Below are positions 16,889 to 24,895 of a stretch of 64,000 bases of DNA, piece after piece (position 1 is the first letter of the stretch; each line of letters starts with the position of its first letter). The notes beneath the pieces are model-generated. The model saw only the letters and a list, made by a program, of their open reading frames with translations. It did not search any database and was not told where the DNA came from. The position numbers were made by a program, and so were the translations under genes. The stretch spans positions 124,001 to 188,000 of the forward strand of contig NZ_JBPCCU010000008.1 in NCBI RefSeq assembly GCF_050971785.1. Direction: 5' to 3'. Origin of the DNA: Actinomadura_E scrupuli (lineage in GTDB: Bacteria; Actinomycetota; Actinomycetes; Streptosporangiales; Streptosporangiaceae).

Positions 16889-16988
16889 TCTGTACTGCTG
16901 CGCACCGGGTTCCGGTGGGTGATTCGAAATGTGCACCCCACCCCTGGGCGGCGCTGAACGCGCTGCGCCGGCCGACGAAGGAGATCGC

Positions 16989-17723
16989 GTGAACCTGCTG
17001 GACCAAAGAGTCGCCGTCGTCACGGGAGCGGCCCGCGGGCTCGGCCGTGCGATCGCCCAGCGGATGGTGGCGGAGGGAGCGCGGGTGGTTCTGGCCGACA
17101 CGGACTTGGCGGCCGCCCAAGACACCGCCGACGAACTCGGCGAGGCGACGGTCGCCGTGCGGTGTGACGTGACCGTCGAATCGGAAGTCGCGGGACTCGT
17201 CCCCGCCGCCCTCACGGCGTTCGGGCGGCTCGACGTCATGGTCAACAACGCCGGTGTCCTGCGCGACGCGACCATGCGGAAGATGGCGCTGGACGAGTTC
17301 CGCCTCGTCATCGAGACGCATCTCCAGGGAACCTGGCTGGGCACGCGTGCGGCGGCTGCGCACATGCGCGAGCACGGCGGGGGCTCCATCGTGAACATGT
17401 CGTCCATCTCCGGGAAGGTGGGGAACGCCGGGCAGACGAACTACAGCGCGGCGAAGGCCGGGATCGTCGGCCTGACCAAGGCCGCGGCCAAGGAGGTCGC
17501 GCACGTGGGTGTGCGGGTCAACGCCATTCAGCCCGGCCTCATCAGGACCCCGATGACGGAGGCCATGCGCGAGGAGATCTGGCAGCAGAAGCTCACCGAG
17601 ATCCCGTTGGGCCGATTCGGCGAGCCGGCCGAGGTGGCGGCCGTGGCCTGCTTCCTGGCCTCCGACATGTCGAGTTATGTCACCGGCACCGTGCTCGAGG
17701 TCACCGGCGGGCGGCACATGTGA
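16989..17723 (+). CDS. Short-chain dehydrogenase/reductase (FabG-like)
   Basis: The protein has 244 residues from GTG at 16989, with AAGGAG five bases upstream. The ATG 60 bases earlier has no ribosome site. Classical SDR motifs are TGAARGLG (cofactor loop, residues 12-19), DVTVE, NNAG, the catalytic set S-Y-K in SSISGKVGNAGQTNYSAAKAG, and the end VTGTVLEVTGGRHM. It has an NAD(P)-dependent 3-hydroxyacyl-CoA or alcohol dehydrogenase type activity, which would follow the hydratase step of the cluster. It is transcribed rightward from operator C. Confidence 0.93.
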   Translation: MNLLDQRVAVVTGAARGLGRAIAQRMVAEGARVVLADTDLAAAQDTADELGEATVAVRCDVTVESEVAGLVPAALTAFGRLDVMVNNAGVLRDATMRKMALDEFRLVIETHLQGTWLGTRAAAAHMREHGGGSIVNMSSISGKVGNAGQTNYSAAKAGIVGLTKAAAKEVAHVGVRVNAIQPGLIRTPMTEAMREEIWQQKLTEIPLGRFGEPAEVAAVACFLASDMSSYVTGTVLEVTGGRHM

Positions 17724-17823
17724 AGAAGCGACCACCGGCGAGGGACTGTCCGCTCTTGCAGTAGAGACCGGTCGGTATCGGCCGCCGGTCACGACGGCGC
17801 GCCGGCCGGTGAGTGCCCGACGC

Positions 17824-18537
17824 TCAGGCCAGGGCGGCGGTGATGCGCGCGGTCTGCGTGTCCTGGAACCGGCTGACCTTCCAGACCACGAGTGCCAGCA
17901 GCAGCGCGGGGAGCAGCCCGAGGAAGGACAGGAACAAGGTGACGGACGCGGTGTCGCGCAGCGAGACCAGATCGCCGCCCGTGCCGATGTCCTTGTAGGC
18001 GAAGGTTCCCAGGAAGCAGTAGAGCATCCAGGTGAGCCACCACGCCGAGACCAGCAGGTGCTTACCGCTGCCCGGCCGGTCTTGCTGAGCGGGCTTGCTG
18101 GCCGTCCAGATGTCGTCCACGACCTGCTTGGGTACCCAGAAGGCCACGATGGGCACGAACCAGCCGAGGACGAGCCACGATTTCCTCCACCGCTGGCCGT
18201 CGTCCCGGATCACCAGCGCGTTGGCGCGTACCCGGAACAGCCAGCTGATGAGCGCGGTGGCGACCAGTGCGGTGGCGCAGTACTCCCAGATCGTCAGTGC
18301 CAGGGTGAGGTTGTCGTAGGAGCGGACGTCCGCGCGATCGGCATCGGCGGAGGCGATGACGTCAAGCTGGAGCTGCGCCGTGATCGCCTCGGCGATCAGC
18401 ACCACGCACCAGACGGCCAGGGCGGCCCAGACGGCCAGTTTGAGAGCAGAGGTCGGCCGCATCGGCCCGTCCCCGGCACCCAGGTCGGGACCATCGGGAA
18501 ACTGGCCCTGGACCTGCCAGGGGTTGGGCGAGGTCAC
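17824..18537 (-). CDS. DUF4328 domain membrane protein
   Basis: The protein has 237 residues. It starts with a short Pro/Gly-rich cytoplasmic part, then hydrophobic segments at about residues 32-50, 85-102, 122-137, 164-182 and 195-218. The block RWRKSWLVLGWFVPIVAFWVPKQVVDDIWTAS (122-155) is the DUF4328 signature. The function of this family is unknown. It stands alone. The catabolic cluster's SDR gene ends 100 bp away, convergent with it. Confidence 0.85.
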   Translation of the reverse strand: MTSPNPWQVQGQFPDGPDLGAGDGPMRPTSALKLAVWAALAVWCVVLIAEAITAQLQLDVIASADADRADVRSYDNLTLALTIWEYCATALVATALISWLFRVRANALVIRDDGQRWRKSWLVLGWFVPIVAFWVPKQVVDDIWTASKPAQQDRPGSGKHLLVSAWWLTWMLYCFLGTFAYKDIGTGGDLVSLRDTASVTLFLSFLGLLPALLLALVVWKVSRFQDTQTARITAALA

Positions 18538-18704
18538 GTCTTCCTCCAGGGCATCGTCGACCCCGGCATGAGACGGGATCTTGCAGCGGACCCCCGGATC
18601 CTAGACCCAAAGCGGCACGAAGATCGTGAACACGCCCACGCCCACCGAAGCCGACGGCGGCTGGGCCGGGCCATGCACACCTGCGCGGACCTCGGCCGTG
18701 GGTT

Positions 18705-19511
18705 TCAGGGTTTGCGGGCCAGCCCGCAGGTCGAGTCGACCTGAGCCGGCTCGCCGAAGGGGTTGCTCTCCCACCGCCATTGTGAGGTGGTCACCACGCC
18801 GGGCTCGAGAACGTCCAGGCCGTCGAAGAAGCCGGCGATCTGGTCGGGGTTGCGGGCCACATACGGCATGGAGCCCTGCTCCACCGCGATCCGGATCGCC
18901 TCCTCGCGGCCCGCTCGATCCAGCTCCCCGGTGCCGTCGTTGAGCGCCAGGAAGCTGCCCGGCGGCAGCGCGCCGACCAGACGGCGCACGATCACCGTCG
19001 CCTCATCGTCGTCGATCACATTCCCCAGGATCCCGAACATGATCAGCCCGATGGGCTCGGTGAAGTCCAGGATCCCGGCGGCCTTTTCCAGGATACGGTC
19101 GGGGTCGCGGACGTCGCAGTCGATGTAGCCGCAGGCACCCTCCGGAGTGGAGGTGAGCAGGGCCGCGGCGTGGACCAGCACCAGCGGGTCGTTGTCGACG
19201 TAGACGATCTTGCTTGTGGGTGCGACTCGCTGGGCCACCTCGTGGGTGTTGCCGACGGTCGGTAGCCCGGTCCCGATGTCGAGGAACTGCCGGATCCCCT
19301 CCTCGGCGGCCAGATAACGGATCATGCGGCCCAGGCATGCGCGGGACTGGCGGGCGACCTCACGGATTGCGGGAAAGGTCTCCAAGATCTCGTCACCGAC
19401 CCGCTTGTCGATCGGGTAGTAGTCCTTTCCGCCGAGCCAGTAGTTCCACATGCGGGCCGAATGTGGCCGACTTGTATCGATCTTGGATGATGGTGATGAT
19501 CTGTCCGTCAC
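18705..19511 (-). CDS. SAM-dependent methyltransferase, DUF574 family
   Basis: The protein has 268 residues from GTG at 19511, preceded by GAGAGAAG. An upstream GTG at 19550 is open but lacks a ribosome site, and homologues normally begin near this TDRSSPSSKIDTSRPH phrase. Signature parts are HSARMWNYWLGGKDYYPIDK, then FLDIGTGLPTVGNTHEVAQ (SAM-binding motif), IVYVDNDPLVLVHAAALL, and GLIMFGILGNVIDDDE. This family is expanded in Streptomyces and relatives, and its substrates are unknown. No operon partner was seen. Confidence 0.92.
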   Translation of the reverse strand: MTDRSSPSSKIDTSRPHSARMWNYWLGGKDYYPIDKRVGDEILETFPAIREVARQSRACLGRMIRYLAAEEGIRQFLDIGTGLPTVGNTHEVAQRVAPTSKIVYVDNDPLVLVHAAALLTSTPEGACGYIDCDVRDPDRILEKAAGILDFTEPIGLIMFGILGNVIDDDEATVIVRRLVGALPPGSFLALNDGTGELDRAGREEAIRIAVEQGSMPYVARNPDQIAGFFDGLDVLEPGVVTTSQWRWESNPFGEPAQVDSTCGLARKP

Positions 19512-19795
19512 TGGGCTCTTCTCTCGAATGTCTCGTGCATGCCGAGTCACAACCTAAACCCCGCGCAGATCTTCGCGCCCCGTCTTTACCGGTACGACCC
19601 AACCGTCCGTAACAACCGCGCACACTCCTTATTCAGAGCTCCGCAGAACCCCTCGGCTGCCACCACAGGACCGCCACGAAGCACCTCACCGCCGTCGGCG
19701 GTGACCTGGAACCGCAGCCCCGCCATGCGCTGAATACAACTCGGTCTCCGCGCCGGTAATGACAACCGGTTTGCGCCGGTAGGGCCGCTTGCCCA

Positions 19796-20437
19796 ATGCT
19801 CGGGTCGGTGACGGCCAAGGACGAGTACGAGCGGCTAGAAGAGCGGCTCGACCTGCTGGAGAAGCGGATCTACCAGGGCCTGCGAGGCGGACGGCCGGTC
19901 CGCGAGGCAGCGGTCGAGCTCGCCTGCCTGCTGCTCGATTGGCGGCCGGACCCGGAGGTCCGTGAGCTCGTCGAGCGGTCGCCCGGGGAGCTGACCGACG
20001 AGCGGGTGGCCGAGCTCGCCGACCGGCTGATCGCCGACTTCGAACCGGGGTTCGACCTGGCCCCTGAGCGGTGGGAGACGCTCGTCCAGGCGCTGCGCAC
20101 GGTCGAGCGCGACCTGCGCGCCACCGGGCCGGAGCGGACCGCCGACATCCGGCTGGTCCGACCAGAATGGGCGCGGGAGTGGGGCATGGCCTACGTGAGC
20201 CACGACGGCAGGACTCACGGCTCCGGGATCCCCTCCTTCGAGGGCACCGACCCGGAGATCGCGCTCCAGGCCGTCGCCGACGCCCTGCAAGAGGTGGTCA
20301 TGGAGTTCACCTGGACCGTCTGGCCGCTCTGCCCGGTCCATCACACCGGCCTGCACCCAAGCCGTGACACCAGCGGGCGTGCGGTCTGGCACTGCCGGCC
20401 GTGCGACGGACCCGTCGCCGCCATCGGGGAACTGTAG
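19796..20437 (+). CDS. Hypothetical protein with C-terminal Cys/His cluster
   Basis: The protein has 213 residues and good coding bias. An N-terminal helical, charged part (DEYERLEERLDLLEKRIYQGL) is followed by a mixed alpha/beta region. The C-terminal segment WPLCPVHHTGLHP then WHCRPCDG gives a CPxHH...CxxC set, likely a small zinc knuckle. Similar CPVH...C tails occur in actinobacterial proteins of unknown role. A GTG 12 bases downstream of the ATG is an alternative start; neither has a clear ribosome site. Confidence 0.7.
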   Translation: MLGSVTAKDEYERLEERLDLLEKRIYQGLRGGRPVREAAVELACLLLDWRPDPEVRELVERSPGELTDERVAELADRLIADFEPGFDLAPERWETLVQALRTVERDLRATGPERTADIRLVRPEWAREWGMAYVSHDGRTHGSGIPSFEGTDPEIALQAVADALQEVVMEFTWTVWPLCPVHHTGLHPSRDTSGRAVWHCRPCDGPVAAIGEL

Positions 20438-20463
20438 AGGCCTGCGCCGATCTGGCATCCCCG

Positions 20464-20778
20464 TCAGTGGGACAGCTTGAGGCCGATGACCCCAGCGAGC
20501 ACGAGCACCAACGACAGCACGCGCATCATGCTCGCCGACTCGCCGAAGAAGAGCACGCCGGCGATCGCCGCACCCGCGATGCCGATCCCCACCCAGACCG
20601 CGTAGCCGGTACCGATCGGAATCGTCCGCAGCGCGTAGCCGAGGCCGACCATGCTGAGCACCAGGCCGACGGCAAAGACCGCAGACGGCAACGGGCGGGT
20701 GAAACCGGCGGACTTGCCGAGCGCGACGGCCCAGACCGCCTCCAGCACACCCGAGATGACCAGAACCAACCACGGCAT
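20464..20778 (-). CDS. gdx: SMR family guanidinium exporter (Gdx/SugE type)
   Basis: The protein has 104 residues and four membrane helices. The sequence MPWLVLVISGVLEAVWAVALGKSAGF carries the conserved membrane Glu (residue 13) of SMR pumps. IPIGTGYAVWVGIGIAGAAI and LFFGESAS follow the Gdx/SugE pattern rather than the EmrE pattern. Gdx proteins export guanidinium in exchange for protons as antiparallel dimers. The guanidine-III riboswitch directly upstream strongly supports this substrate. ATG at 20778 is chosen over the GTG 21 bases earlier by length match and by its position after the riboswitch. Confidence 0.93.
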   Translation of the reverse strand: MPWLVLVISGVLEAVWAVALGKSAGFTRPLPSAVFAVGLVLSMVGLGYALRTIPIGTGYAVWVGIGIAGAAIAGVLFFGESASMMRVLSLVLVLAGVIGLKLSH

Positions 20779-20840
20779 GACGACCGAGCCTTTCGACACG
20801 GTCGTCTTTGCAGGCCGGGTACGACACGCCCTCGTCCGGG
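20779..20840 (-). ncRNA. Guanidine-III (ykkC-III) riboswitch with start-site-sequestering hairpin
   Basis: On the minus strand the RNA starts CCCGGACGAGG (20840-20830), then GUCGUACCCGG (20825-20815), then AAAGACGAC (20809-20801). This closely matches the known guanidine-III aptamer blocks CCGGACGAGG / CCGUACCCGG / AAGACGG. GUCGU pairs with ACGAC (P1) and CCGG with CCGG (pseudoknot helix). The 3' P1 strand also belongs to GACGACCG (20806-20799), which pairs perfectly with CGGUCGUC (20786-20779) just before the AUG. AAAGG sits in the loop between them. Guanidine binding should hold ACGAC in P1 and free the start site, so this is an ON switch. Confidence 0.85.
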
Positions 20841-20928
20841 CTGCCGCTTGTGCGGCATCTCTTCCAGGGTAGCCACGCCGCCGGCCGGAAGAGCGCCACG
20901 AGAAGTGACCGCGCCGGGTGCATGGTCA

Positions 20929-21537
20929 TCACCGCTGGCCCCCAGTGGTCTGGCGGGCGCGGAGAGCCCTGAGCTTGTGGCGGTTGCCGCAGCGCTCCAT
21001 CGTGCACCAGCGCCGGGTGCCGGGGCGGGAGGAGTCGACGAACACCAGCGGGCAGTTGTCGCTCGCGCACTCGCGGATGCGCTCGGAGAGCGGGCCGGAC
21101 AGCAGTTCGATCATCTCCCGCGCCAGCGTCGACAGCGCCTGCGTCGTCCGCACCGGCGTCCTCCACCTCGCGGTCGTGCCGTCGGCGGCCAGTTCGGGCG
21201 TCAGCGCCGCCGCGGCCGCGGCCCGGTTGATGGTCGCGACCGCCTCGGCGGGGAGGGGGCGCTGTGCCGCTCGGGCGTGCGCCGCGTCCCAGATCGCCTG
21301 GCGGAGCGCCTTGGCCGCGGTCAGCTCGCGGGCCGTCACGGGGACCGTCATGGCCGCGGCCAGCGGCGGCTGGGCCAGCCAGTCGCCCAGGTCGGCACCC
21401 TCGTGGAGAGTCTCGAACTTCGCGTACGGGCCCTCGCCACCGGTGTGGGCGAAGTCCAGGCAGACGGCGCCGGCGTCGAACCAGAACGACCCTCCCTTGG
21501 GGTCGTGCAGCATCCGCCCGGTTGTGTTCGCTTGCAC
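20929..21537 (-). CDS. CGNR zinc finger / ABATE domain regulator
   Basis: The protein has 202 residues. The N-terminal ABATE-type ligand domain has FWFDAGAVCLDFAHTGG and LTAAKALRQAIWDAAHARA. The C-terminal CGNR zinc finger reads CASDNCPLVFVDSSRPGTRRWC then ERCGNRHKLRALRARQ, with four zinc-binding cysteines. It is a probable stress or ligand-responsive regulator. GTG at 21537 is chosen because TATAGT lies exactly six bases upstream (leaderless). The open frame extends to 21564 but would run through the operator. It is divergent from the RidA gene across two palindromes and probably represses both. Confidence 0.85.
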   Translation of the reverse strand: MQANTTGRMLHDPKGGSFWFDAGAVCLDFAHTGGEGPYAKFETLHEGADLGDWLAQPPLAAAMTVPVTARELTAAKALRQAIWDAAHARAAQRPLPAEAVATINRAAAAAALTPELAADGTTARWRTPVRTTQALSTLAREMIELLSGPLSERIRECASDNCPLVFVDSSRPGTRRWCTMERCGNRHKLRALRARQTTGGQR

Positions 21538-21585
21538 GACACCACTATAACTGGTGTCAGACACGACACCGGTAAGACCGGTGTC
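21538..21585. promoter_or_regulatory. Two 21-bp palindromic operators between CGNR and RidA genes
   Basis: Site 1 (21538-21558) has arms GACACCA/TGGTGTC around CTATAAC. Site 2 (21565-21585) has arms GACACCGGT/ACCGGTGTC around AAG. Both follow GACACC-N9-GGTGTC, with centres 27 bp apart. Site 1 contains the probable -10 elements of both directions (TATAGT on minus, TATAAC on plus), which fits repression and autoregulation by the CGNR protein. Confidence 0.7.
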
Positions 21586-21605
21586 ATCCTCGAAGGAGGC
21601 AACAC

Positions 21606-21995
21606 ATGGGCGTACGGCACATCAACCCCGAAGGGCTTCACCGCAGCCCGGCCTTCAGCCAGGCCGTCGTGGTCGAACAGCCGAACAAGACGATCTACAT
21701 CGGCGGCCAGAACGGCGTCGACTCCGACGGTAAGGTCGTCGGCCCCACGCTCGGCGAGCAGGCCAGGCAGGCGTTCCGCAACCTCGCCGCCATCCTGGAG
21801 AGCGAGGGGGCAAGCCTGGCGAACATCGTGCACTGGCGCCTCGCCGCGGTGGACGGCACCTCGATCGACGAGGGTGTGGCCGCCTTCCAGGAGGTCTGGA
21901 ACCGGTCCGACCCACCGCCGGCCATCACGGTGCACTTCGTCGCCGGTCTGGCGCCCGGGGTCCTCATCGAGATCGACGCCGTCGCCGTCGTGTAA
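21606..21995 (+). CDS. RidA (YjgF/YER057c/UK114) family protein
   Basis: The protein has 129 residues with ATG after GAAGGAGG. The RidA fold is shown by SQAVVVEQPNKTIYIGGQNGVDSDGKVVG, LGEQARQAFRNLAAILESEGASLANIVHWRLAAVDG, and AITVHFVAGLAPGVLIEIDAVAVV. The Arg that binds the carboxylate of 2-aminoacrylate in true RidA (in RSCVxVA) is replaced here (ITVHFVAG), so classical enamine/imine deaminase activity is doubtful. The gene is divergent from the CGNR regulator and probably under its control, so it may act on a compound that the regulator senses. Confidence 0.9.
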   Translation: MGVRHINPEGLHRSPAFSQAVVVEQPNKTIYIGGQNGVDSDGKVVGPTLGEQARQAFRNLAAILESEGASLANIVHWRLAAVDGTSIDEGVAAFQEVWNRSDPPPAITVHFVAGLAPGVLIEIDAVAVV

Positions 21996-22035
21996 CACCC
22001 CTTGGGGCGGGACCATCCACCGGTCGTCGGGTTGA

Positions 22036-22287
22036 ACCGTTCGATGCCGAGCGCGGCTCAACGGCGACGACCCGGTGGAGGTCACGCTCAGCAGTGCCGA
22101 GCTGCTCGGGCCGCTGACCGGCGTCGGCTTCAGCTCGGCGCACGACGTCCGGACGGACGATGGCCTGTACCGCTTCATCCACGCCGGATCCGCCCGCGGT
22201 GACGCACTCGTGCTCGGCCACCAGAACTTCGCAGGGCGCGACGGGCAGACCGCGTGGGACTCCTGGATGGCCGAGGGCTTCAGCTGA
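22036..22287 (+). pseudogene. Short open frame, probably a 5'-truncated gene remnant
   Basis: Coding-like sequence runs from just after an in-frame TGA (22033-22035) to TGA at 22285-22287. It contains RLNGDDPVEVTLSSAELLGPL, SAHDVRTDDGLYRFIHAG and AWDSWMAEGFS. Third positions are GC-rich throughout. A GTG at 22075 could start a 70-residue protein, but no ribosome site is present. The sequence reads like the interior and end of a larger protein. The family is not recognised. Confidence 0.4.
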
Positions 22288-22418
22288 CCTGCCGAGTCCC
22301 GTTCACCTCAGCACCCCCGGCGCCAGGTCATCGAGCGGGGGGTTTCATCCGCAGTAGGCCACCCGGTGAACGCGGTCGTGGGCGGAGGCGTCCTAAAAGG
22401 GACCAATGGGCACGTGGC

Positions 22419-22693
22419 GGTAAGAACACCCAGTACGCAGAGGTGGCCTTCACGACCTCGGCGGGGGGCATGTCCGGGTCTCCATCACCCAGGGTGACTG
22501 GGAACGGATGCCGGAGGTCGGCGCCCAGGTTCGCGTCAGGTACGTACCCTCGCGGCCGTCCGGTGCGGTCGATGCGCGGCAGGGAGCCGCTGTCAGGAGC
22601 CTGATGCCGAGCTTGACCTGGACAATGGTTCTGATCTTTGGGATCTGGGCGTATCGAAGCCGGCGACGGCCAGGATCCGCCGGTGGCGGCTGA
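22419..22693 (+). pseudogene. DUF3592-like membrane protein remnant with frameshift at a G tract
   Basis: One frame reads KNTQYAEVAFTTSAGG up to a run of six G (22463-22468). After the run, another frame continues HVRVSITQGDWERMPEVGAQVRVRYVPSRP and a hydrophobic LTWTMVLIFGIWAYRSRRR to a stop at 22691-22693. Joined, this follows the DUF3592 pattern (variable beta strands, then GxxVxVxYxPxxP, then a membrane helix). The 5' part is missing. Apart from this, nothing convincing was seen between 22288 and 22819. Confidence 0.45.
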
Positions 22694-22819
22694 CCCAGGG
22701 GCCGGGGATGGTGGCCGCGCTCGGCAGCCCGGCGGCGCGCGCCCATCCCGCCCGCCTGGGTACCAGGCGAAGCCCGGATGGTCACTGCGCCTCGGGGCGA
22801 TGCCGTCGGAGCGTCGTGG

Positions 22820-23257
22820 TCAGATCGGGTAGCGGTTGTTCCCGGCCCAGAAGTTCGCGTGGTTCCCGGCGTGGTTGGTCCAGCCGTCGACGTGGACGTT
22901 CGCGTCGTACCCCGGCACGTGGTCGAAGGCGAAGTCGGGAGACGAGACCGAGAAGTTCGCATAGCCAGGGATGTAGGTATTCCCGTCGCCGAACTTCAGG
23001 GTCTTGTTGCGCTGCCTCTTGACGTGCAGATGGGAGACGACGTAGACGGTCCAGCCGCTCAGCTGGACCCGGAAGACGAGCGCGAACGTGCAGTCCCACT
23101 TCTGGTTGGTGGGATGGGCGTCCCATACCTGGATGAACGTCGGTGCCTGCTCTGTTTCCTTGAGCTTGTTGATGACGTCCTGGCCCGAGAAAAGCGGAAC
23201 TTCGCCGCCTGGACGCCGACATTTAGCTACATTCCATATGGGATCGGGAGTGGCCAC
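22820..23257 (-). CDS. Hypothetical protein, Asn/His/aromatic-rich C-terminus
   Basis: The protein has 145 residues from GTG at 23257, with GGAGG six bases upstream; the longer open frame upstream lacks coding character. Content: PLFSGQDVINKLKETEQAPTFIQVWDAHP, LVFRVQLSGWTVYVVSHLHVKRQ, and a C-terminus rich in N, H, Y, F and G (YANFSVSSPDFAFDHVPGYDANVHVDGW, NHANFWAGNNRYPI). No signal peptide or membrane segment was seen. The family is not recognised. Codon use is slightly less GC-biased than in neighbours, which may indicate transfer. Confidence 0.7.
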   Translation of the reverse strand: MATPDPIWNVAKCRRPGGEVPLFSGQDVINKLKETEQAPTFIQVWDAHPTNQKWDCTFALVFRVQLSGWTVYVVSHLHVKRQRNKTLKFGDGNTYIPGYANFSVSSPDFAFDHVPGYDANVHVDGWTNHAGNHANFWAGNNRYPI

Positions 23258-23730
23258 GGTGCACCTCCGGGGGCTGGGTGGGATGCTCTCAACGTACGGT
23301 CGGATGATTGGCGCGTGAATGTCGATGACCGCAGCCGGTCTCGGCGCTCGACCATTCGCAATTCCCCGGATAGCGTCATTGGTCGATTCTGCGGGTGCCG
23401 GTGATCCGTCCGTGCAGATCGCACTTCCCTGGGATTTCCGCCTCCGCGGCCGGCCGATCAGCCGCGCCGATGCGCTCGGGCCGGGCGCCGGTCGGCCGGG
23501 TGCGACGCCCGCCCGCTCCATCCGCTGCCCCGCCGACCACCGGTCCCGGCCCTCGGGGACGAGCGGAAGACGTCGGCTGCCGGCTGGTCATCGGAGCTGG
23601 TCGAGGATCGGCGACGCCACCTATCGCGAAGACCACCGGGCGACCCGGAACCGATTTGCCGGAAATCGAGTCCCAGTGCTGATCGGGCAACCGTTACGAT
23701 CTTCCGGACATCGACGTATCTGGGGAGAGT

Positions 23731-24354
23731 GTGACCGTGCAACCCCCGCAGCCGCCGTACGGCGGCCAGCCGCCCGCCTACGGGCCTCCGCCAGGACCGC
23801 CGATGCCGCCTGGCCCCCCCGGATGGGGCCCGCCCGGCCCGCAGCGGCCGAACAACAACGCGGCGGTCATCATCATTCTCGCCATCGTCGCGGTCTTCGC
23901 CCTGGTGATCGGCGGCGGTGGCTTCCTGTGGTGGCTGTTCGACGCCGGTGACCCGGGACGCAGGCCCGCGGCGCGTACGCTGCAGGACGTCCCGACGCCG
24001 CCCACCTACAGCCCGCTGCCGCTGCCCACCCTCACGCCGTACGCGCCACCCACCACGTACGCACCGCCGCCGCAGCACTACGGAGCCATTGCCGTGGCGC
24101 GAGATGGCAGCGTCGGCAAAGCCTGGGACTACAGCACCAGGGCCGCCGCCGAACGGCGAGCATTGAACGAGTGCCCCCGCTCCAACTGCAAGGTCCTCAC
24201 GGTTTTCGTCAACGGCTGCGGCGCCGTCGCATACAACTCCAAGACCAACAGGTACTGGGGCGGCCATGGCGACACACGGACCGCAGCCCAGCGCAACGCC
24301 ATCTCCAACGCGGGCGGCGGCCGCTGGATCACCTGGGTGTGCACCACACGGTAG
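23731..24354 (+). CDS. DUF4189 domain protein with proline-rich N-terminus and one membrane anchor
   Basis: The protein has 207 residues from GTG. Residues 1-42 are Pro/Gly/Gln-rich, residues 45-70 form a membrane helix (AAVIIILAIVAVFALVIGGGGFLWWLF), then comes a Pro/Thr linker. The C-terminal extracellular DUF4189 domain starts at YGAIAVARDGSVGKAWDYSTRAAAERRAL and has four cysteines (NECPRSNCKV, NGCGAV, TWVC). DUF4189 resembles small secreted domains of unknown binding role. It stands alone, so it is probably a cell-surface protein. Confidence 0.85.
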   Translation: MTVQPPQPPYGGQPPAYGPPPGPPMPPGPPGWGPPGPQRPNNNAAVIIILAIVAVFALVIGGGGFLWWLFDAGDPGRRPAARTLQDVPTPPTYSPLPLPTLTPYAPPTTYAPPPQHYGAIAVARDGSVGKAWDYSTRAAAERRALNECPRSNCKVLTVFVNGCGAVAYNSKTNRYWGGHGDTRTAAQRNAISNAGGGRWITWVCTTR

Positions 24355-24895
24355 GCAGTCGAGAGCCCGCCATCCGCCGGCGTCCTGAGCCGTTGATTCT
24401 TCGCGCACGCCGCCCGGGCAGCCCGGATCTGATCCGTTCTCGTCGCGTCACGGCCGCCGTGCCCGGGGCGGTGCCCCTGGCAGGCAGGGCGCCCGCGTCG
24501 GCTGCCGAGCGCCGGTGAAGCGCCGCCAGAAGTTATCGACGTGGCCCGCCGGGCTACGAGACTGGACGACCTTTTACGCGTTGTCAGCTGGGGCGGGCCG
24601 GTGTTGAGGAACCAGCGGATTTAGACCTTCCTGGCCATGAAGTGGACCGCAGTTTGGAAGGGTGTTGTTCTCGCATTCTGTGGGCGGGGCTACCACCAGA
24701 CATATGGTCCTTCTGAATGATCTCTTCAAGTATCTGAAACGTTCTTTGTCGCATCTAGGTGACATTATTCGTTCGTTCTTGATAATCGAGGCATTCCAAA
24801 TATGTAGTTTTCGGAGAAAAGTAGCCCCGCTATTGACGTGATAATTGTCGCTATTTAGCGTCGTGATGACCTGATACGTGACAAGGGAGTAGCCG
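24355..24895. other. 541-bp gene-free stretch with AT-rich promoter segment
   Basis: No convincing gene was seen. The first half is ordinary GC-rich spacer. From about 24640 to 24890 the sequence becomes clearly AT-rich (long T/A runs such as GTTCTTGATAATC and CCAAATATGTAGTTTTC), unlike anything else in the window. TTGACG (24833-24838), 17 bases and TAGCGT (24856-24861) form a plausible promoter for the secreted-protein gene at 24896. Confidence 0.55.

Noticed and set aside
17724..17823. GC-rich repeats of ACCGG between SDR and DUF4328 genes as a terminator
   Set aside because: Several short complementary pieces exist but no single stable stem with a clear loop stood out.
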